Assembly (NCBI GenBank): GCA_940671915.1
Contig: CALNVZ010000649.1
Span: 7,977,233 to 8,041,232, forward strand
Source of the DNA: Paracentrotus lividus
Lineage: Eukaryota; Echinodermata; Echinoidea; Camarodonta; Echinidae
Reading direction: 5' to 3'
DNA: 64,000 nucleotides
Every line of letters begins with the position of its first letter. Within the stretch, counting starts at the first letter, position 1. The position numbers and the translations under genes are program-made. The notes under the pieces are model-generated. The model worked only from the letters and a program-made list of their open reading frames with translations. It was not told the DNA's origin and did no database searches. Shown piece by piece: positions 25,501 through 39,800 of the stretch.

Positions 25501-27505
25501 AAATCTGAGCTTAATCTGGACTATATCTGGACTAAATGTTGGAGACTCTGCTTCAAAAATGGCTCTACTGTGGGAGCGACAAGGAGAAGAGAAATACTAT
25601 GATGGGGCTCTGGTACGAGGTAAGATAATGCTTTCTATCCCATCGGATAGGACGTTAAATGGTGGTCCTTTGCAAGTTAAAGAACCCACTGCCCTGTCGA
25701 ATAAGAGTATGAAAGTGGAAACTGAGTTTTACTTTTTCCAGTCAAGAAACTTGAGAAAAAATGTTTTAAATCAAGGAAAAGTCAGGGAAGTCATGGTCAC
25801 CACATTCATTGCTGCAATGTATCGATAAAAATTAAAATAGGTCAAAATATTTATCCTGGAATTTTTTAAAATCCAACAAGGAAAATTCAGGGTATTTTCT
25901 TCTCCTGATAACGATTAAGTGGGAACCCTGAAATAATTTATTCACCTTATCGGTTCTAGGACAATTACCCCTGGACAAGTACATGTACCCCCACCAAAAA
26001 TCTACAACCTAACCACGTACAACCCTAATCCTATTCCCATTTCTGGGGTAGTTGTTCTGGGGTAATTGTCCAGGGGCAGTTGTCCAATTATGCCCCTTAT
26101 GCAAGGTACAAATGAAATGCTCATGAAAGTGGGGCAAGGTACATGTTAATCACATACACATCTGTGCAAACAGAAGACAGAATGCTAGAGATCTGGGGCC
26201 TGTTTCTCGAAACCGTCGTAAGTCTAAGTTCTTGGACAACCCATAGGGAAACATGTAGATTTAACACACGTTTCAATGGGAAGTCAACAAACTTTAGGCT
26301 TATGATGGTTTCAAGAAACAGGCCCTTTGGGAAGCACATGGAGTCTGTCACTAGGGATGAGTCGTTTGCTTGAGGTCTAGGGTTGAGGAAGGAAGAGGGG
26401 CTAGCACCCAATTTACACAGCCTCCCCAATGTTCTTTCATCCCCTCAACTAATCCTCTCGTGTCTAGAGCGGCGCTACTGTTATCTCGAGATTAAACATG
26501 AAGGGATTAAGTTATGTAGGTGCACGTGTACAGTATGTGTCTTATCACAGACAATACCTTTCTGTGGATGTTTTGGGTTTCTTGTAAGCAAAGTATACTT
26601 TTGAATGTGAAAATATATGGACATACCTAACAAGTGTTATCTCAATGTACTTTTTTTTTGGCTACCAGAATTGAAGTTTGAAGTTTTATTAAAAGTGGAC
26701 AAAATCTTTAAAATTCTTACATGTATGATACTTGATCTGGATGGTCTGCTTTGATTTGTCCGGATCTTTTGATAGGGTACCTGTAGTACATGTAAGATTT
26801 TCTTGTTTACTACTTTTTTTCTGAAGAGGAGTCTGAAAAGATACAGAATCTTTACATTCCTCATTCATTTACTTCTAAATGTAATCGGTGGCAAATCCCG
26901 GGGGTGAAACAGGCATGCCTCAAACTTTTTTAAAACCACCCATTGACGGTAAAGCTGCTCACCCCGCCCCCCCCCCCCATTTTCACATCCTGGATCCGCT
27001 ATAGGGAACAATGCTCGTGTAAATAAGAGATACACATGTACTAGTACTCTACAATTTGTGATTAAAATGTGTGTAGAAATACAGAACAGGAAAAAATATG
27101 AAGCACGGTGGATGTAAAAATTACAAATATGATGTAAGCGCAATCAAACAAGACAAAATCAAGAAAGTTAGATGATAACATCCTGGTCTTCCTTGGGTTG
27201 TTCCTAGATCTAAATTAATTAGTCTTGTAAGCACCGAGTTTCATAGTTGGCCGCATTCATACATCCGAGAAATGGAATAGTTGCCAAGCTGTTTTCTTTT
27301 GTCAACCTAGTTTGAATTAGTAGAGGAAATAGCAGCTGGAAGGTCTGTGGTCATCCTTTGACCACTCATACAACTGTTGGTCATATTGCCCCCTGTTGCA
27401 TCAGTGTACATCATTCATACTGTGAAACACTTGTAACTTTTGGTTATCTTCATTACCCCTCCCCCCCAAAAAAAAAAAAAAATAAATAAATAAATAAATA
27501 AATAA

Positions 27506-27538
<33 letters not shown>

Positions 27539-30500
27539 AAAATTAAAAATGAATAAATAAAAAATAAAAAATAAAAAATAAAATTTAAAAAAATGAAGGA
27601 AAAAAGGGGGGTCATCTTGAAGAGTTGGCCGACCTGTGGAAAATATTTATGATAATGCTAATTATACATCTGGTTGTTTAAATGTATATCTAGCCCATTT
27701 CCAGTTAAACTCCTCAAAGCACTTCAAAGAATATTATTACCCCATTCATAGGATTCATTCCATACTTCCCATGCATTAATAGGCACCAATATAGAATTAT
27801 CCTCCTAGGTATGTCACCCCCCCCCCCCCACCTCGAGCTAGCCCCAGCAAGGGTCAAAAGGGGGGGGGGTTAAAATTCTCTTTCCCTAATCTCTCATCTT
27901 CAAATACTTTCTTTTTTCTCCCTTTTTTTTCTCCATTTTTAGATTACAAATATAGTATACAATGTGCATGTAGAGGATGACTGTCGTAATAGGTCATTTC
28001 AAGTTTTTTTTAAAAATGTATTAATGCATCCCCCCCCCAAAAAAAAAAAAAAGAAAAAGAAAAAGAATGCCTTAAAGTCAATATTAACAACAGAATTGAC
28101 TATAGCAATGATAAAAAAGTTTACTCTGAACACCTTATGAAGCCTGAGAAACAATATTTTTTATGAAGGAATACAGGAAATGGGTATTATTCTTCAGGAT
28201 ATGACGTCTTTGAGGTGGTGTTTTGGTCAAGATTTCAAGCAAGGCTTTCTGGAAAGTTCATTCAGGGCTAGATAAAATCATGGACGTCTTCTACGTCTAT
28301 ATAAATATAGCATTTCTAACAGACTGCAAGATCAAAGGGGTGTATCAGGTTAGTTATCAATATCTCCTCTCTCTGTCACACTCTTCACCTCTTTCCCCCC
28401 CCCCCTCTCTCTCTCTCTCTATGTCGCACATCAGACATAAACAAGTGAAATTAAGTCTAATTATCACACTCACCGATGTTTTTATGCCGTCAAATTACGT
28501 ACTTCTCTGTTCACCGATGTTTGCTAGTGTCCGCCTTATAATCGGGAGGTCGTGGGTTCAATCCCCGGCTGCGTCATACCAAAAGACGTTAAAAAATGGT
28601 AGTTGCTGCTTCCCTGTTTGGCGTTCAATAAGAACAGGATAGAGCAATGTCCATCTGGTGCTGCTCAGCAGCTGCCAAACCCATAAAAATGGACCAAAAA
28701 GAATTTTCATTCACTTTTGTTTCGGACAATAGAATCTGGGAGTGTTCTTGGCTATAAAGCCACACAAAAACTGTAGAGACCTTTAACTGCTTGAAAAAAA
28801 CATTGGTGAAAAAAACCCGCTGGCTGTCGCATACTCTCATAAAAACGATGAAACTCCTTTTCGTATATCTGATTTTTCAACTGATGTTTTGATAATTTAT
28901 TGATATTGGCTGACAGTCGGGATGAGAAATCAGTTGACAGATCTTCAAAATCTCAGGAAGAGGCACCTGAAATATGGGTCAAACTTTCAGCAAGTTTGAC
29001 AAGACAAGATTCCCAAACAACTTTTGGCATAAAAACAGTAACCTTTAGAGGCAAGAGTGCTAGTAAATGAAAAGACATGTAGTAGAAGCAATATGTGCTC
29101 TAAACTTTATTGTTGTTGGAAGTAAAAGAGGTGTTCTAACTGGCTGGTAATGTCCGTCAGCTTCGATTTTGAAGCAATGTGAACAGTATTAAAAATTTAA
29201 GAAACAACTATTCAGACTGGCCTATTCATTTGGCACAAATTTAAAACATTTGTTTTCGTTCTTATTATATTCCATGTTAACAACTTGGCCGCGGACCATG
29301 TAATATTACGTGCTTGACGTTTGTTCACTTTCAGCGGACCATGCAATATCACATGCTCACGCTCATAGAAATGTGGCTCATGCCATTATCTGTTTTGGAG
29401 CGTCAGCACTTCGCTGGCCATACCTGTAATTTGCAATTAGCACCATGCAGCAGTCAAGTGGTTAAACTGACTTTCGACATTGTGTTTGTGACATCACAAA
29501 TTTAGCAGAACAAAGCAGAGATGGAAAAAGGACATCTATTTCCAACAACCAATAGAAAAGATATAAGTTTAGTGAAATTCAATAATTATATTATATGGGA
29601 TGGCTCAGAATGGGATACCAGAAATATTCCAATATTACACTCATCTTTGATTTGTGCAATATTGGCCCTAACTCGTGGAATAATTCTGGTATCACATGAA
29701 GTAAAGCCATGAAAAGTTACTGGAGTATACACTCAGTTTTACAGATAAATACATAAATACATTAGATTGTGCAATACAGCATATTGTTATCTATATATAT
29801 ATTGGGCATTTTAGCCGTGCAATGTATCCTATTCTAAGCTATCCAATATAATAAAAATATTGCACAGCTAAAAACACCCTATATACAACATGTACATGTA
29901 GTTAATATTTTAAATGACTGGTTTAGGTATACATACTGATATCTTAAGAAGATGTGGAACAATTAATCTTAATTTTTGTTTAAACAGGAAGTATTTTCGT
30001 ATGAACCACTTCTGTAATATTTAAACTAAAAATTTTGATAACACTGTGGAGTTGCATAAAATTTTCCAACTAACTTTTACTTGTATATCCTTGAGAAATG
30101 TACTCCCCCTGACATAGCAGACGAATACAATCACCTCTGAAACTGCATGCCATGTGTAATCATAAATGTTGAAGAGAATCGCAGCAAAGCTTTTAGTCTT
30201 GAATGATGATAGAGGAATTAATCATAAAGGGGCTCCCTTTAAAGCTTGCAGTCATCAAAATTACTATGGTGTCTTCTACTAGTCTGCAAGCACAGGCCCC
30301 AATTTGACACTTTTACAAATTATACTATGTCTAGGTTTGGAGACTAGACTCTGTCCCATTGTTTGTGTCAGCTGGAGTAGGCTATGATAAATAGCAAATC
30401 TAGTCTCTTCTATTCAGACTCTGCATTGTGCACTTTGAGACGAATGTGGGTATATTCCTTTAAACTAGTCTTCCCCTGCTCTGATCAGCTGATCAGATGT

Positions 30501-33500
30501 TTTGTCTTTAAGTTCAGACCCCTTGAGTCATAGGTCCACTTGTTGCATATATGTAACACTAATAATGATTCATGTAGGCCTACTTGCTTTTCTGGCTGTG
30601 AGATGATATTGATGATATATTGTTGACAATAAATCAGTACTTTTGTAACCTGACAAGATATCCCTAAACATTAGGGTTAGGTTCAGGGTGAGGATTAGAG
30701 TTAGCTTTAGGGGTAAGGTTAGGTTTAATGTAAGGGCTAGGATAAGGGTTAGGGTTAGCTTTAAGGTTGGTGTGTCAGTGTCTCACGTTATGGAAGCGCC
30801 TGTCCCGTAAACTCTGAGTGCTAAAATGCAAACTGGTCTGCAGAAGACAACTACCCCACGACTGCACGAGTCCCCATACTGCTATACCTTTAATGATATA
30901 CTTCCTGGCCATGTCAAGCCTACATGTATGTGAGAAAGGGTGCTAATAATAAAATGCAACATTCATTCAAAATCCCCTTCTTGTTCATGGGTAGTCTTGG
31001 AGCTTAAATATCAAGTTCTTCTGATTTAGCACAAATATGTATTCCAAGCTTTAAGGCTCATTTTTTTTCCTTTTAAAACGAAGCAAGTTAAATAAAGTAG
31101 TGGTCTACTTTATTCATGAACGGCTAGTGTCAACATTTTCATCTTGTAAAGAAAATGTATTTATTAGTGTGATGAAATTAATTTTAAAATAGGAATAAAT
31201 TATATCATTGTCCTTCGTCTTCTTAGGTAAATTGTATTAATCTGATGAGGATTGGTACATTTAGTATGACATAAATTTGCTGATTCATGACCTAGGAGAT
31301 CAACTTCAATTTTTAGAATGAGAGCTACAAATTTGACCCGAGTCTGCTTGACACCACAAATATAGGCCAAAGTTGTCAAGTTTAGTCAAACTATTAGAAA
31401 CTTTGAACAAATGCATAACTTCAATTGTTTGATTGTGGTTGAAAGAGTCACAATGGATCTATAAATAAAGAGCAGATATATAATTATAAAATAAAAAGTT
31501 TCTGTGATCTACAACAATGTATGAGTTGGATTGTCTAACAGTTGGTAATTGTACTCTGCAAAGACTTAGGAATTCTTGAAAACTAGTCATATGTACATAT
31601 TGCAAGCTTTTCTGAAATGTCTTCGTATGTTTTTTGAGATACATGCAGAAGGGGCCAAGAAAGGTATTTCTACTTCCTACCCCAACTTCCTTTTGTTCTA
31701 ATGTCTTTATTGCTTCGTTAGTTGGAAGACAGGATACTCATTAAGAGGAAGAATTCATCTATTCAGTGTAACTTCCTGAAGGAGCTATGTACACACTCTG
31801 GAATACAGAATGAAACATAGAGAATTTCTGAAGAACCCACTGGCTGTTTTTCCGAGACTAGAGTTCTATTTATACATTTTTATAGTTTCCCCCTTCACCT
31901 TCCTCCGCAGACTGCCTTAACTTTCTTCTCGGGCGATACCGATTCGTCTTTATGATTCACCAACCAACAAATACGTACTTTGTACTTGTTTCTTGTGCAT
32001 GGATGTTCTTTTCTGACCTAGACCCGCATAGTCCACCACCACTTACCATAATTTGCGCTTTATGGTTCGACTAGCTTACCATTTCTCTGGATTGATTTGG
32101 TCTGATTTTTCGGTGATAAACAAGGCCCGATGTACTTCTTATTCACAGATTGCCTGTGGGCGGTAAGTTTTGGGAAGATTAAATAGTGGAGCGATTTTGG
32201 ATGAGGGACAGACTGGAAAGTGTTTGGCCTGTCGGATTTAGACGGTGATTATTCGCGAGGTATTAAGAGCTTAAATTTATGGATGTGGCCTTGATCTAGA
32301 GGCAAGGACATAGCTGGGTGATTCATGTGGAAGGCCAAAACAGAGTGTGATGCTCCAGAAATAAACTGATTGAGAAGGTTTAACCACAAGTTAACATCAT
32401 TATATTGTATTTTTGAGTTACAGCGATAATATAACTATATTGTAGATCGTGCAATATGAATGTGATTATTGAATTACCTGGAATGGTCAAATTCATTTGT
32501 TATTTTCAAATTATTAGTTTAATTGATAAATATCTACAATTTTGTGTATAAGTCTTGAAGTGTAATTCGATATTCACATTGTACGCCTACCTGAATCATA
32601 TTACTTCATTTACCTGAGCATGACGTGTACATGTACCAATTGTGAGCACCTTTATATTCATTTAATTATGAAAGGGATTTGCCCCGAGACTCTTTACAAA
32701 TTCCCTAGAAAATGAAAAAAAGAGCCACAATGTTTTTTTTATTTAAAAATAAGTGAAGTAGGCTATAATTGATACAGTTTGGCCCTAGCATTCAACAATG
32801 TATAGACTATCTGTTTAATATTTAAATGCATGCTTGTATGATACAACTGTTTTAGGATTGGTAAACTATTTCATACCTAGCCTGAAATCAATCACCACTA
32901 AGCTCTCCACACCTAAGCTTTAAAACATGATACAAACTTCACTAACCTTAAGCTTTCTGATAGCTATCACAAAATGACATGGGTTTTAGTTTTAGTCATG
33001 ACTTCGTAAAAGGTCAGAGATATTTTGTGAGCTTTTAAATCCCTCCCCTAGGTTGCATATGCCTTTTCAGTTTCTAGCGTTTTGTTTTTGCTATACCTTG
33101 AATTTAATCCTCCCACGGTAAATAATTTGAGACGTTCCACCTATAAAGGTATAGTACCGCCTAGTTACAGTAATCCTTCATTCTATTTTTTAAAAAAAGA
33201 GGTTCTACTGAAATGACAAAGCACATATTACACTAAATTAAAGAAAAAAATATTTTGACAGTTCTATGGAATAAACAGAGGAGTATAGTTTTATGATATC
33301 TTAAGTGTATTTGAAGAGTTTTACTCCAAAAGGGAATATATCCACTTTTGTGATTTATAAGATACATAAAATGTACGCTTTGTTTTCATACAGACATCTA
33401 TGGAAAAATAACATTCAAAGATGCACTTTTTATATTATTCTCAAATTTGAATGTAGGTTTATACTTTTGCTCAAAGAGGTACCTGTACAATGGTCTGATA

Positions 33501-36500
33501 ACTCCATTTTCATCAAAGATGGATCTAGTCCCGTTCAGAATAAAATTCTTCGTCTATACATGTAGATCATGACATCTTTATAATCTTATTTTGGTATGAC
33601 CTAATCCTATACACATGTAATTTTATATATTTTAATATTCCTTTACAGCAACAAAAAATACACAGTAGATGTGTGACTGACCCGCAAGGAATATGGAAAC
33701 AAAATTTCTATAACTTTAGGAACTTCCTTATACATGTAAATGCATGAATATTTCAGGTACATAAATTTCAAGGTTTATTCAAATATTACAATTTGCCACA
33801 ATTTTAAATACTGTAACTGGAAGCCATCATGCATGTCAACGTATATCTTTATGCCTCCATAAAAAAAACTTAACACTTATTTATTCACCAGGGTGAAGGG
33901 AAGCAAATTAAATTGAAATCTTTAGGAACATGAATTAGAACATGAATTTCATCACTGTACCTTCATTGCCTACCCCTAGCTTGTAGATAATTTTGTAAAA
34001 TTTTGAAGGTTTATGGTAGCCCCTTTTAGTTCCCCTTTTAAAATAGACACATCAAGTGGTTGCCAAATGTCTAGTGACAAATGGCCGGTGATATCACATA
34101 ATAAATATTAAAGGTCCTGACACAAACTCACTTGATATAAAATCGCATGGAAATATCACTAAAATTGTTTGGAATTGGTCACAAATAAACAGGTTTTTAA
34201 AACAGTATCAATATTACACAGGTATTGTGATTCTAAAAATATTAAAAATGGGGCAATATAAAAAGATAAATTGCCAATTGGTCTAAATCCACTTTGACTA
34301 TAATGCCTTTTTTTGTCTCATTCCACTTGTTTTAGTTCCATTTAGTCTACAATCAGTTTATCTAATTACCTTTTGGTCTAATTTCAATTTTGTCTAATAT
34401 CCAATCGGTCTATATTAACCAATAGTCAAATCCTGTAACAGACTGGGAAGAGACCAAATATTCCTTTGGGAATTAAATAATAATGCAATTAGACTATTTG
34501 GCTATTAGACTAAATGGCAATTAGACCAAGTGATCATTAGACCAATTGAAAATTAGACCAAGTACATATTAGACCAAGGGGAAGTTAATAGACCATGTAC
34601 ATGTATGGGTTTAACCCCTGTGGTATTAGACAATCTGAGAATTATGCCAACTGTTGTTAGACCAAGTGGATATAAACCACATAAATGAAAAGAAGGATCA
34701 TAAGAAGATAACAAGAATCCTCATGATAGTGCACTTCCATTCAACAACCTTTCCATTGCTGGCAATTACGTATATATAAATGGTCATAATGATTTTTAAT
34801 TTGCAAAAAATAAATTGTACATATGTGTATGACAATTATTAGAAACAATAAGAAGAAAGAGATAGAATTTTTATAATCACTGGCAACTTGTACATGAATT
34901 TAAATTAGTCACATCTGCATTTAAAACTGTCACTAATTTTTACTTCTATCATGAAAACAAAATGTGAATTGTTTATTGGAAAGTGAGGACAAAGTAATCC
35001 TTCTCACAGTTGCTTTGGCTGTAAGCCTGAAAGTAATTTCATTCATTGAGTAATCTTTGATAGCAGAATAATGCTCCCATTTTCCTAAAGATTTGATCGT
35101 CAATCTTCACTCGGGAAGATTAGGTGTTTTAGATTTGTAGAATCATTCTTTCGAATCCTTCATACCATACATTTGGCACATGTTGGTTACTAATTCAACT
35201 GATTATTTCCTAATGAAGGGGGTATACTGCTTGCCAATAAAACCACCATCGATTTCTAAAAGTTTCAATTTTGCCAAATGTCAAATACATTGAAACATAT
35301 ATCTGCAGATCAGTTACAATTATAGGGAGTTGTATTTCAAAGAAAATAAATTGTAGATACATGTACAATGTATGTATCATATTTTACATTTGATAATGTT
35401 CTTGCAATTGCAGCAAAAGTACTGGTTTCGAGCGATATCAAAGCTACATGTATACTGATTTTGCCATATATTGCTGACTTACCCATTTGTTTATACAGAG
35501 TTTGAAGTCGTGAAAGATATTAGATACTCTAACCCTAAATCCCTAACCTAACCCTCTGCCTTTTTACCTGGCACCAAATAAACAACAGTGTTCACTTTCT
35601 TATCCTCCTTGTTTGGTTCCGGATGAGCATTTAGGAATATCCTAAAAGAAAGAGTTCTAAGCAGGGGTGTGAGAGTCCAGCTTTTTAGCTGATTTCAGCC
35701 ATTTTCAGTTTTGATTTTTCAGCTTAATTTTTGCTTTTTTAATCTCTTCCTCTGTACGAAAATAGATGGAGTCTTTCAATTTCAGCTTTTTTCCCCCTGC
35801 TCTATTCAGCATTTCTCAGCTCTTTTTGTCTGTGGTCACTCACACCCCTGAAAAAGTCACCAACAAAAGTCAACTGTAAGAGGCAAGGAGTTAAACAATA
35901 TGCGATGTATAAAATGAAAGATGTGCATGGGCCGGCGGCCAAAATGTGTGAGTCAGAATCTCTGTTTTGAATACAAGTGCAGCTGATGTGAATCATGCCC
36001 ACGTAAGGTTCATACATGTACGTCAGTATACTTCTTGTTTTCCTGCACATTACCTTGTATCTGGATATATTTGGATGCGATTGATTGTGTGTTATTTAGG
36101 CGAAGAAGACCAAAGATGGGAGCCTTTCTCTGTTTGTTGTGTCGCGAGTTGGAAAAGGCGAATTGTAGCAAAGGTTGTGCGGCTCGTAGGAGGGTATGAA
36201 TGTACATTTTCTATATTGATGGTTTTTGTAGCCGCAGGAAAGTACCTGTTTTCATGTTTATGACTGATTAGTGAAGGATATTGATGTACGCCTCTTTGCT
36301 GTTTGGCATGGTACTAGGTAAATTCAACCTGCATAGAAAAGTAGATTTACCATGGATTATTTCTCTGCCATATATTATATACCATCAACTTATGATTTTA
36401 GAATTAGACTCCATTGGAAATGAATCCATAATACCCCATTGGAGTAACTAAAAGAAATTTACCTGCTTTCATGTTCATTAATGCATTGGTTGGTGAACTT

Positions 36501-36586
36501 GATGGTGAATCCAAGGTGCATAGAAAAGAGATTTGACTGTGGATGAGTTCTCTGTAATATATTATAAAAATTAGAAATATATATAT

Positions 36587-36621
<35 letters not shown>

Positions 36622-36817
36622 CATATATATATATATATATCTTACTAAAACGGGCCTTAAGGGGAACTGAGAAGAATAGCTTATTCAGTCACGATTCCCC
36701 TTAGCGATCTTTCTATAGGCGAAGAATTCCCCTTAGCGCCAATTCTATATAGAGAGAGTTGGGGCGATCTAAATAGGCCAAAACAAAGAAATTCGCCTTA
36801 AGGACGAAAATAGGTAG

Positions 36818-36853
<36 letters not shown>

Positions 36854-39800
36854 GAGTGGTGGCCAAATTATTAGAACACCTGAACCTACACAAAGTCTAT
36901 GGATTATCAATGCCCTAGTTCATTTGCCGAAATCAGATTAAAGATATCTTTTGTGTGCCATGAGCTTTCATGAATTTTAGCATAGGTCTGACGTATATGT
37001 AGACACCAATTTATATAGTTTCGACCATCTGGTAATGCACAGCATTAAAAACAGTTGCGCTATGCGCTTTTGGTTTCCCCATAGACTTGTTTATTAAAAT
37101 CAGTAATCCAAATGCAAAAAAGTAAAATGCCAATTTTATTATGCCGATTGCTCAAAAAGTATTTGAGGTAAAAGTATGAAACTTAGCAGGCTTATTTATT
37201 CCAATATACCTCAAATACATGCTAAGTTTCAGAAAATTTGGTCGAATGGGGAGGGTCTATTCGCCCTCACCCTTGGTGGTGAGATGGCCAAAATAACCAT
37301 GCCCATTAAAGGTTAAAGGGGAGGTTCACCCTGGAAATTTATTGGTTCTAAAAAATGCAGAAAAATAAAAGAAAAATATGAGTGAAGGTTTGGAGAAAAT
37401 CGACCAAAAGATGATGAAGTTATTAATATTCAAAGTTTTGATTCTGTGACGTCATATGCGAGCAGGTCTCCTATGTGTTATGTAGTGTAAATTCCATAAA
37501 ATGTCTTTTTTTTCAGAAGAAATTAATTATGTCACCTGTGCGGTCGATATACCATCAAACATATGTTCATATAAATGACTTTATCAAATTGGCCCATTCC
37601 TTCATCAAGAAACATGACAAAAAGACAAATTAATGGAATTTACATACACAACCAATGGGAGAGCTGCTCGCACGTGACGTCACATAATAAAAACTTTAAA
37701 TATTCATAACTTCGATATTTTTTGATCGATTTTCATCAAACTTGCACTAATATTTTTTAATTATTGTTCTTCATTTTTTAAGACCAACAAAATTCCAGGG
37801 TGAACTTCCCCTTTAAGACAATTTTTTCATTTAATGAAGACACTCCTTGTAAATGTATATTTTTTAAAAGGAAATTTCATGAGCAATTCAAATATGTTGA
37901 AATATTAAGGTTCATTGGAACGGGGGACTTACATGTAAATAGGGGCACTGAATTAAAAATTTGGGGCCCTTCAAAAATAATTTAAAAATCCCCAGATAAG
38001 ATGTAACTACTTCACCCTGTGTTGTTATGAATGCCATTTTTGACATCCTCAAGAAATTTCCTTTCAGAATATATATACTTTTGTAGGAAGAGGCTTAAAA
38101 TGTTTAACATTATGACACTTTGATCCTGAAAGGGGCAAGATTTTTTTTAATTTTTCAATCGGTGGTGTAACATAAAAAGGGCCACTGGGGGGCGAGTTCC
38201 CAATGCATGGCTTTGTTATTCATTTTTTAAAGCATAATGATGCTATTCGGAGAAATTCCAACCATTTTATAGGTATTTAAATGGTCAACTGAATGAAAAT
38301 TACTAAAATCATTTAAATATGCTTGGTGTTCTAATAATTTTGGCCACCACTGTATATATATATACATACCATGAATTTTTATTTCAGGTTTAAGACTTCA
38401 ATAAAAATTCTCCACAGACATGATACTCCATCACTAATGGAAAGTTACCTGTTTTCATGTTTATGAGTCATTTATGAAGGATATGCCTATATTATGGTGT
38501 TTAGCATGAGACCTTGTGGATTTAAGGTGCAATGGGCTTATTCCACTGCAACAAAATTAGGAAATACATGTACATGTATACTATTAATGTTCATTTTAGT
38601 ATTACAACTTAGTTGTTATGTCCCACCTCACTGTCATCATTAAATTCATCTTCATCATTTTAAAGACAATTGTACCTGAATACATTGTAATTCTCACAAT
38701 CTTTTGATGTTCTTTAGATGTGCTACAGGCAGTTGAGCTATACATGTAGTAGGGATTCAATTTCCATATTCTTTTGTACTTCTTCATCGTATTTGATGCC
38801 AATAATCTCTCTTGAAGCATGATTATTCTTTGATTATTTGTATTTTCATGTCTGTCTCTCTCAATCTCAAAATAAGACAATTTCTCCTTTTCTTATCATT
38901 TTATTATGTTTCTCTCGATACTGGCATATTCTGCCTTTATTTGCACACTTATACCTCCCATGCTTTCATCATTTAATATTCATTGGAAATGCATCAGCAA
39001 TAAATTGATTTTTAAAATATTTTGTTAACTCTTTGCAGAACCACAGTGAAAAGGACCCAGCCATAGACAGTAGATGGACGTTACCCCGTATGAAGAGCTA
39101 TGACAGAGCTGTCTTTGATATGCTTAGGGTCCAGCCAGAAGATTTTGCTGTAAGTTGGATTTATTCTGTCTTTTTGGATGAGATCAATTCTAAATATTTG
39201 CCATTTTGTATATTTTCTGTAAACATCTTTAGATAATACTTGTGGAGGTGTGAGCTTAAGGGCAAGTCTATGATAAAAGTTTTCCTCTAGATTTGTGTTA
39301 AAGCAAAAGAAAAAAAAAGAACTCCTGAAAATTAAGTCAAAGAGAGCCTGAGCTTTCAATCCTAGCAGAATCTTTGTCTGCTAGGATGGAAAGCTCAGGC
39401 TCTCTTGATTTGTGTGAATTACATTTTACAACATTAAGGCCCATATTCTGCTATGAAGACTAAGTTTGTATGTGTCGCAATCTTGTACAACTCTATTGTG
39501 TGACCCGCATCAGACAAAAGGATCGCAGTTCATCGCACAATAGATTTTACGAACTTGCGACGCATACAAACTCGTTCTTCATAGCAGAATATGGGCCTCA
39601 GTCTTTCAAATAGGACATTGAATTGAGGTTCCACATAAATCTACACTGATTTACTAAGCGTCCCAAGAGACAAAATTGCTTGATTGATAAAAGCAGGGGT
39701 AAGGTTAGTTGAAAAGAAACCTAAACACATCATCCTGTATCAAATTACTGATTTCATACTAATGGGGGGGGGGGTGAGGGGGTGATGATTCATCCCTGTT

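Larger units (their letters stand above)
16521..39038 (+). other. RALGPS: RALGPS intron 1 (22.5 kb)
   Basis: Separates the unconserved N-terminal exon from the CDC25 domain and makes up about half the gene. It holds SINEs, MITEs, tandem arrays and two stretches of balanced composition that could be regulatory (listed separately). Stretches 20341-23300, 23870-25200, 26333-27460, 28760-30650, 30775-31660 and 32390-34260 show no gene, known repeat or clear structure to me. Confidence 0.85.

Noticed and set aside
26121-26429. Overlapping ~100-codon frames on both strands
   Set aside because: They arise from the inverted-repeat MITE at 26194-26328. The two proteins mirror each other.
28503-28570. 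Possible tRNA gene (B box GGTTCAATCCC)
   Set aside because: The A-box side is eroded and the SINE body follows. Same family as the copy at 48436.
30660-30770. Chromosome end
   Set aside because: The telomere-like units are degenerate and internal to a gene, so they are interstitial repeats.
35967-36263. 98-codon frame with cysteine-rich content
   Set aside because: No signal peptide of convincing form, no domain, and an antisense frame of similar length. It sits in the middle of intron 1.
36851-38354. Autonomous Tc1/mariner transposon
   Set aside because: The ends fit, but no transposase reading frame or DDE/D motif could be found.
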